From Saccharibacillus brassicae (lineage in GTDB: Bacteria; Bacillota; Bacilli; Paenibacillales; Paenibacillaceae), in contig NZ_CP041217.1 in NCBI RefSeq assembly GCF_006542275.1, forward strand, positions 2,651,501 through 2,715,500: a stretch of 64,000 nt of DNA, given 5' to 3'. Position 1 is the first letter of the stretch; the number at the start of each line of letters is the position of its first letter. The notes under the pieces were generated by a model that made no database searches, was not told the DNA's origin, and saw only the letters and a program-made list of their open reading frames with translations. Below, piece after piece: positions 59,495 through 64,000 of this stretch. Both the position numbers and the translations under genes were made by a program.

Positions 59495-60277
59495 TTAGAA
59501 AGGCTGCGCGCGCATCGGCAGCGTCGGGGCCAGCCACACTTCGCCGTGGCCGCGGAACGTCTGGAGCATGCCTTCGCCGGACGAAGCCGAGCCCATCAGC
59601 GACTTGGTCGAACGCTCGATAGAGAATTCGATCGTGCTGCTGCGCAGCACCGCGAACGTTCCGTCGACTTTGAGCGTCTCGCCTTTGAGTTCGTAGCGGA
59701 CGAGTTCGTATTCCGGTACCGGCAGTTCCAGCACGACATAGCTGCTGTCCGTCGCCGTGATCTTCGTCTGGAACAGCCCTTCGCCGCCGAACAGCGCCGT
59801 CGAGGCATTGCCCTGTTTGGCGACGCCGACTTTGACCGTGTTTTCCGCACAGTAGAACAGACCGTCGTCCACGATGATCTCTTCGCCCGGCGCAAGCTCG
59901 ATCAGCGTGAAGTCTTTGCGTTTGGGTTCCAGATAGATTTCGCCCGTGCCGCGGTAGACCGGCTTGCTCGCGGTCTCGCCCGTCACGGCGCTGCCGACGA
60001 ACTTCTTGGCGAAGCCGCCCACGCCGCCGGAGCGGTTCTCCATCTCGATATTGCCGAACATGAACTGGAGCGCGCCCGCTTCGAGAATGGCCGAAGAGTC
60101 GTCGAGCAGGATGCGCACCTGCTGCCAGCCGAACCGTTCCGAATCGTGATGGTTTACGGATTTGGCCAGTTCGGCGTTATAATTTTCCGGCAGGCCGCCG
60201 GCCTGAATGACTTCGATGATCATATTTTCTCTGCGGAGCGAACTGAAGACGCGAAAATCGTTATGGCGAAATTGCAT
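59495..60277 (-). CDS. AIM24 family protein
   Basis: A 260-residue beta-helix-like protein of the AIM24/TIGR00266-type family (COG2013). Features: ILEAGALQFMFGNIEMENRS, GTGEIYLEPKRKDFTLIELA, PGEEIIVDDGLFYCAENTVK, and GEGLFQTKIT.. with ELPVPEYELV. Members are widespread in bacteria and one is mitochondrial in yeast; the biochemical role is unknown. The ATG at 60277 is taken since AGGAGG lies nine bases upstream; the ATG two codons earlier is too close to it. Transcribed toward the tandem repeat. Confidence 0.88.
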   Translation of the reverse strand: MQFRHNDFRVFSSLRRENMIIEVIQAGGLPENYNAELAKSVNHHDSERFGWQQVRILLDDSSAILEAGALQFMFGNIEMENRSGGVGGFAKKFVGSAVTGETASKPVYRGTGEIYLEPKRKDFTLIELAPGEEIIVDDGLFYCAENTVKVGVAKQGNASTALFGGEGLFQTKITATDSSYVVLELPVPEYELVRYELKGETLKVDGTFAVLRSSTIEFSIERSTKSLMGSASSGEGMLQTFRGHGEVWLAPTLPMRAQPF

Positions 60278-60520
60278 GGGCATTGTCCTCCTCGGATATA
60301 GGTGCGAATGGTTATGTATCTGCACCTATTACGCAAAGCGGGCGGGACGGTTGCGAAATGCGCGCCTAATGAACGCAAATGAACGACAATGACCGATACA
60401 GGCACGGCGATGACCGTAACTGACCGCAAATCCAGGCTGATGAGCGCCGGGTTGCGCCAATCTACGCAAAACAGCCGTCCGGCTTGCGCCGGACGGCTGT
60501 TTTTTTAAGAGATAATCGGT
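60278..60520. other. Spacer between clpP and the AIM24 gene
   Basis: About 240 bases with no gene. It contains the clpP terminator and a region of loosely repeated GAACG/GACCG motifs. A pair of inverted segments, GGTGC and GCACC, lies at about 60300-60330 near the AIM24 promoter. Confidence 0.45.
60467..60507. terminator. Terminator of clpP (bidirectional)
   Basis: A perfect 13-pair stem ACAGCCGTCCGGC with GCCGGACGGCTGT, loop of four. On the reverse strand it is followed by TTTTGCG, about 14 bases after the clpP stop. Confidence 0.88.
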
Positions 60521-61123
60521 TTACTTCACGCCGGCTTCGGCAATCGGCTTCTCGATCACTTTGTCGATGATGCCGTATTCGGCTGCCGCAGCAGCTTCCA
60601 TGAAGTAATCGCGGTCCGTATCTTTTTCGATGCGTTCCAGCGGTTGGCCGGTACGCTCGGAGAGGATGCGGTTCAGCTTGTCGCGCAGCGCGAGGATGCG
60701 GCGGGCACGGATTTCGATGTCCGAAGCCTGACCCTGGGCGCCGCCGAGCGGCTGGTGAATCATGATCTCGCTGTTCGGCAGGGCAAAACGCTTGCCCTTG
60801 GCGCCGGCGTTCAACAGGAATGCGCCCATCGAAGCGGCCATGCCGACGCAGATCGTGGAGACGTCTGCCTTGATGAACTGCATCGTATCGAAAATTGCCA
60901 TGCCGGCCGTGATCGAACCGCCCGGGCTGTTAATGTAGAGGTAGATGTCTTTCTCCGGATCTTCCGCTTCGAGGAACAGGAGCTGTGCGATAATCGCGTT
61001 GGCCACGACATCGTTGACTTCGGTGCCGAGGAAGATGATGCGGTCTTTCAGCAGACGGGAGTAAATATCGTACGCTCTCTCGCCGCGGTTGCTTTGTTCA
61101 ACGACCATAGGAATGTAACCCAC
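60521..61123 (-). CDS. clpP: ATP-dependent Clp protease proteolytic subunit
   Basis: A 200-residue serine peptidase forming the tetradecameric barrel that degrades proteins fed by ClpX or ClpC. Catalytic triad Ser98 (GMAASMGAF), His123 (IMIHQPLGG) and Asp172 (DTDRDYFM). The N-terminus [20 protein letters not shown] is typical of mature-form Bacillus ClpP. GTG at 61123 has AAGGAGG at eight bases; an ATG at the sixth codon is further from it. A CtsR box overlaps its promoter, so it is likely heat-shock controlled. Confidence 0.97.
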   Translation of the reverse strand: MGYIPMVVEQSNRGERAYDIYSRLLKDRIIFLGTEVNDVVANAIIAQLLFLEAEDPEKDIYLYINSPGGSITAGMAIFDTMQFIKADVSTICVGMAASMGAFLLNAGAKGKRFALPNSEIMIHQPLGGAQGQASDIEIRARRILALRDKLNRILSERTGQPLERIEKDTDRDYFMEAAAAAEYGIIDKVIEKPIAEAGVK

Positions 61124-61248
61124 AGTGAAAAACCTCCTTGTGAACGGATGGATTCCGCTCTTAGAATTGGAATGGATGCCCAGGCTGGATGAGCTGTCGA
61201 ACCCTGCGCAAACGAAGGTCCGATAAACGTCTAGCTGGTATTACCCAT

Positions 61249-61288
61249 ATGATAAACAATCCCAAACATAAAGTCAAAGAAAGTCAAA
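61249..61288 (-). promoter_or_regulatory. clpP promoter overlapped by a CtsR operator
   Basis: Reverse strand: -35 TTGACT (61272-61277), 17-base spacer, -10 TATCAT (61249-61254). The forward strand over the -35 reads AGTCAAA-GAA-AGTCAAA (61272-61288), an exact fit to the CtsR heptad repeat RGTCAAANANRGTCAAA. Bound CtsR would block the promoter until heat or protein stress. Confidence 0.9.
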
Positions 61289-61383
61289 CTTTATGCAAAA
61301 AAAATAGCCGATATCGGCGTCAGGAATGAAAAATACAGTTAAATAATAACGGGCTGTCCCTTAACGGAACATTTCGATACACT

Positions 61384-61429
61384 GGGATGCTGTAAAAAAT
61401 AATGGCGGGATGCTGTAAAAAATAATGGC
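61384..61429. repeat. Exact 23-base tandem duplication at the 3' end of tRNA-Arg
   Basis: GGGATGCTGTAAAAAATAATGGC occurs twice, back to back (61384-61406 and 61407-61429; 23 bases each, unit quoted here by its start GGGATGCTGT and end ATAATGGC). The right copy includes the CCA end and discriminator base of the reverse-strand tRNA-Arg. Could be slippage or a trace of site-specific recombination. Confidence 0.9.
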
Positions 61430-61500
61430 GCGCCCGCCAAGAATCGAACTTGGATCTCAGGCTTCGGAGGCCTACGTCATATCCATTGGACCACGGGCGC
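61426..61500 (-). tRNA. tRNA-Arg (CCG)
   Basis: 75 bases on the reverse strand; acceptor GCGCCCG with CGGGCGC, anticodon loop CTCCGAA giving CCG, GTTCGATTC T-arm, encoded CCA. Confidence 0.95.
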
Positions 61501-61682
61501 ACGCTTACAAACAGCAGCAATCATTATTATACTAGGCAGCAAGAGAAATTGCAAGCCCTAAGAAAGTTGTGAAAAAGGGGACAAAAACACCCCTACATCA
61601 TGCGCTTGCTGCATGTCTTTTTCCCATATCTAGTAGGCCGTCGGCTACATTGGAAAAGCGCAAAATATACGCAGGGCAAAGC

Positions 61683-61711
61683 TTGCATCGCAGCGGCAAA
61701 TTGGGTAAACT
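61683..61711 (+). promoter_or_regulatory. Promoter of the cggR-gapA operon
   Basis: -35 TTGCAT (61683-61688), 17-base spacer, -10 TAAACT (61706-61711). Confidence 0.85.
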
Positions 61712-61716
61712 AGGTG

Positions 61717-61752
61717 TGGGACATAAAAAGTGTTCCCGGGACAATAATCGTC
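61717..61752 (+). promoter_or_regulatory. CggR operator
   Basis: Two direct half-sites 20 bases apart just after the promoter: TGGGAC-ATAAAA-AGTGTT and CGGGAC-AATAAT-CGTC. The known B. subtilis operator is CGGGAC-N6-TGTC twice. Fructose-1,6-bisphosphate would release CggR and let the operon be transcribed. Confidence 0.75.
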
Positions 61753-61801
61753 CATTGGTCCAACATTATACGGGCAGACGAAGTTTGCAGAGGTGGAACG
61801 C

Positions 61802-62839
61802 ATGCAGAACATTCTCGAAATTCAGCAGCAGCTGCTTCCCGATCTCATGGAAACTCTCAAGAAACGGTATACGATCCTGCATCAGATTATGCTGACGGGC
61901 ACGACGGGACGCCGAACGCTGGCCCACTCCCTTCAGATGACCGAACGCGTGCTGAGAGCCGAGACCGATCTGCTGAAAGCGCAGGGCTTGATTGAAACGG
62001 ACACGGCGGGCATGCGGATCAGCGATGCCGGACAACTCCTTCTTGAGCGTCTGGAACCGGTATTGAAGGAATTGGTAGGATTGTCCAACCTGGAAGAGAA
62101 GATTCGCCGTTTCTACGGACTCCAGAAAGTCGTGGTCGTTCCGGGGAACTGCGAAGAATCGCCTCTCTCCAAGCGCGAACTCGGCAAGGCCGGGGCCAAA
62201 GCGCTGCTCGGCGTCATGCGGGGCGGAGACGTGGTGGCCGTAACGGGAGGCACGACGCTGGCCGAAATGGCCGAGCAGCTGACCTATCCGGTCAACGGTC
62301 CCCTCAAGGGGAGCTGGTTCGTTCCGGCTCGCGGAGGACTGGGCGAGAGCCTGGAAATCCAGGCGAACACGATCGCTTCCAACATGGCCAAGCGCGTCGG
62401 CGCCGATTACCGGCTGCTGCACGTACCCGATCTTTTGAGCCGGGAAGCGTACGAATCGCTCGTACACGACCCGAACATCCAGGAAATCGTTCGCGAGATC
62501 CGCACCGCCCGCATCATTGTGCACGGGATCGGGAACGCGGTGGATATGGCTAGAAGGCGCAAGCTGGACGAAGCTACCACCGACGGTCTTCGCGATAAGG
62601 GAGCGGTAGCCGAATCGTTCGGTTATTACTTCGACGAGAGCGGCAGCGTCGTACATAACATGCTGACGCTCGGACTCAGGCTCGACGATATCAAGGCGGC
62701 AGACGTCGTTCTTGGCATTGCGGGCGGCAAATCGAAAGCGAAGGCGATCCACGCGGTGCTGCGGTTCGGCCAGGAAGACATTCTGGTCATCGACGAAGCG
62801 GCCGCGATGGAGATTGTCCGGGTGCTGGAGAGCGCCTGA
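61802..62839 (+). CDS. cggR: Central glycolytic genes regulator CggR
   Basis: A 345-residue SorC/DeoR-type repressor. N-terminal helix-turn-helix (about 25-65, GRRTLAHSLQMTERVLRAET) and a C-terminal sugar-phosphate-binding domain with VVAVTGGTTLAEMAEQL, GSWFVPARGGLGE, ARIIVHGIGNAVDMARRR and AFGYYF-like AESFGYYFDESG. It represses the glycolytic operon that begins with cggR and gapA. ATG at 61802 follows AGAGGTGG; a GTG three codons earlier falls inside that site. Confidence 0.95.
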   Translation: MQNILEIQQQLLPDLMETLKKRYTILHQIMLTGTTGRRTLAHSLQMTERVLRAETDLLKAQGLIETDTAGMRISDAGQLLLERLEPVLKELVGLSNLEEKIRRFYGLQKVVVVPGNCEESPLSKRELGKAGAKALLGVMRGGDVVAVTGGTTLAEMAEQLTYPVNGPLKGSWFVPARGGLGESLEIQANTIASNMAKRVGADYRLLHVPDLLSREAYESLVHDPNIQEIVREIRTARIIVHGIGNAVDMARRRKLDEATTDGLRDKGAVAESFGYYFDESGSVVHNMLTLGLRLDDIKAADVVLGIAGGKSKAKAIHAVLRFGQEDILVIDEAAAMEIVRVLESA

Positions 62840-62944
62840 TGAACTTGTTACTCATGGCGCCGTGTTTTCATCGATATGGAGACACACGCCTTGAATAAAT
62901 GAAAACATTTCTTCAAAAACCATTTTCTTAGGAGGAACTGTTCA

Positions 62945-63955
62945 ATGACTGTAAAAGTAGGAATTAACGGATTTGGTCGTATCGGACGTTTGGCTTTCCG
63001 CCGTATTCAAGACGTGCAAGGTATCGAGGTTGTCGCAATCAACGACTTGACCGATGCGAAAATGCTCGCACACCTGTTGAAATATGATACAACGCAAGGC
63101 AAGTTCAACGGCGAAGTCGAAGTACACGACGGCTTCTTCAAAGTGAACGGCAAAGAAGTAAAGGTTCTGGCGAACCGCAACCCTGAAGAACTTCCTTGGG
63201 GAGAGCTCGGCGTTGACATCGTGCTGGAATGCACAGGCTTCTTCACAACCAAAGAAGGCGCTGAGAAGCACATCACGGCTGGCGCCAAAAAAGTCGTCAT
63301 CTCCGCTCCGGCAACAGGCGACATGAAAACCATCGTTTACAACGTGAACCACGAGATCCTCGACGGTACGGAAACGGTTATCTCCGGCGCATCTTGCACA
63401 ACGAACTGCCTGGCTCCTATGGCAAAAACGCTGCAAGACCAGTTCGGCGTCGTTCAAGGTCTCATGACTACGATCCACGCTTACACCGGCGACCAAAACA
63501 CGCTGGACGCTCCGCACCCTAAAGGCGACTTCCGTCGTGCCCGTGCAGCAGCGGAAAACATCATTCCTAACACGACTGGCGCTGCAAAAGCAATCGGTCT
63601 GGTTATTCCTGAACTGCAAGGCAAACTTGACGGCGCTGCACAGCGCGTACCGGTTGCTACAGGTTCCCTCACGGAGCTGGTAACGGTTCTCGAGAAGAGC
63701 GTAACGGTTGACGAAGTCAACGCTGCGATGAAAGCTGCAGCCGACCCGGAAACTTACGGTTACACGGAAGACGAAATCGTATCGTCCGACATCAAGGGCA
63801 TGACTTACGGCTCCCTGTTCGACGCTACGCAAACCCGCGTAATGACAGTTGGCGACAAGCAGCTCGTTAAAACGGTAGCTTGGTACGACAACGAAATGTC
63901 CTACACGGCTCAACTCGTTCGCACGCTTGAGTTCTTCGCGAAAAAAGCTCAGTAA
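62945..63955 (+). CDS. gapA: Glyceraldehyde-3-phosphate dehydrogenase (glycolytic)
   Basis: A 336-residue NAD-dependent enzyme oxidising glyceraldehyde-3-phosphate. NAD-binding [15 protein letters not shown] (6-20), catalytic Cys151 in [13 protein letters not shown], and the substrate His in [12 protein letters not shown]. Its place after cggR marks it as the glycolytic GapA, not the NADP-type GapB. Codons end in T or A more often than in neighbours, as for a highly expressed gene. Strong TAGGAGGA site. The expected pgk would lie beyond the window, 45 bases after the stop. Confidence 0.97.
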   Translation: MTVKVGINGFGRIGRLAFRRIQDVQGIEVVAINDLTDAKMLAHLLKYDTTQGKFNGEVEVHDGFFKVNGKEVKVLANRNPEELPWGELGVDIVLECTGFFTTKEGAEKHITAGAKKVVISAPATGDMKTIVYNVNHEILDGTETVISGASCTTNCLAPMAKTLQDQFGVVQGLMTTIHAYTGDQNTLDAPHPKGDFRRARAAAENIIPNTTGAAKAIGLVIPELQGKLDGAAQRVPVATGSLTELVTVLEKSVTVDEVNAAMKAAADPETYGYTEDEIVSSDIKGMTYGSLFDATQTRVMTVGDKQLVKTVAWYDNEMSYTAQLVRTLEFFAKKAQ

Positions 63956-64000
63956 TTCCGGACATTTTCGCACGGATTACGGCAAGTAAATAGCAATCTT

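Noticed and set aside
59061-59537. Reverse frame with repeated Gln-Ala-Glu triplets
   Set aside because: The repeats come from the 9-bp array. The frame crosses a bidirectional terminator and overlaps two real genes antisense.

Overview
The window reads as a contiguous chromosomal segment of an endospore-forming, GC-rich member of the Bacillales, most likely family Paenibacillaceae (Paenibacillus or Saccharibacillus type; genus is an inference from GC-rich codon use and gene content, not proven). Support: Bacillus-type rrn and long SRP RNA, spo0F, rpoE (delta), hprK, a Crh-position HPr, cggR, whiA/yvcK, a flagellar motA, and AGGAGG-like ribosome binding sites throughout. No prophage, transposase, CRISPR array or defence island is visible; this is core-genome sequence.

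Layout. 1-4.4 kb: mixed-strand small genes (motA 5' end, a small conserved-looking protein, GNAT acetyltransferase, a secreted NlpC/P60 hydrolase behind a probable c-di-AMP riboswitch, ywhD, 3-methyladenine DNA glycosylase). 4.5-15.4 kb: ywiB-argS, rpoE, pyrG (with a CTP-sensing attenuator-like leader), spo0F, fbaA, murA, rho and a radical SAM protein of unknown role, an order close to the Bacillus subtilis argS-rho region. 15.6-18.8 kb: SRP RNA, dnaX-ebfC-recR. 18.9-25.6 kb: an rRNA operon in the unusual order 16S-5S-tRNA(Ile)-tRNA(Ala)-23S, followed by eight tRNA genes (Ser, Met, Val, Thr, Asp, Phe, Tyr, Lys).

25.7-50.9 kb: PucR-like regulator, msmX, hprK-lgt-ppaX-yvoF, a membrane acyltransferase, a nearly complete histidine operon (hisZGDBHAFIJ; no hisC here) plus prs, a TPR/HTH protein (yvcD position), trxB, an ATPase, glcK-rapZ-yvcK-whiA and the Crh-position HPr. 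This follows the B. subtilis hprK...crh order closely. 51.2-59.5 kb is the least conserved part: exported proteins (SLH serine hydrolase, SIMPL protein, copper-amine-oxidase-like domain protein), a DUF4262-like protein, a LysR-ilvE pair and an Rrf2 regulator. 59.5-64 kb: AIM24-family protein, clpP under a CtsR box, tRNA-Arg(CCG), and cggR-gapA under a CggR-like operator.

Themes: carbon and glycolytic control is concentrated here (HprK, HPr/Crh-like protein, MsmX with a cre-like site, GlcK, YvcK, CggR-GapA, Fba), with nucleotide/amino-acid supply (PyrG, Prs, His pathway, IlvE) and envelope functions (MurA, Lgt, NlpC/P60). Many promoters, terminators and operators can be read directly. I see no convincing wholly new multi-gene system; the best leads are the rearranged rRNA operon, the start-proximal c-di-AMP riboswitch, the pyrG leader, the His15-bearing HPr at the crh locus, the extra-cysteine radical SAM protein, and an exact 23-bp tandem repeat abutting tRNA-Arg.
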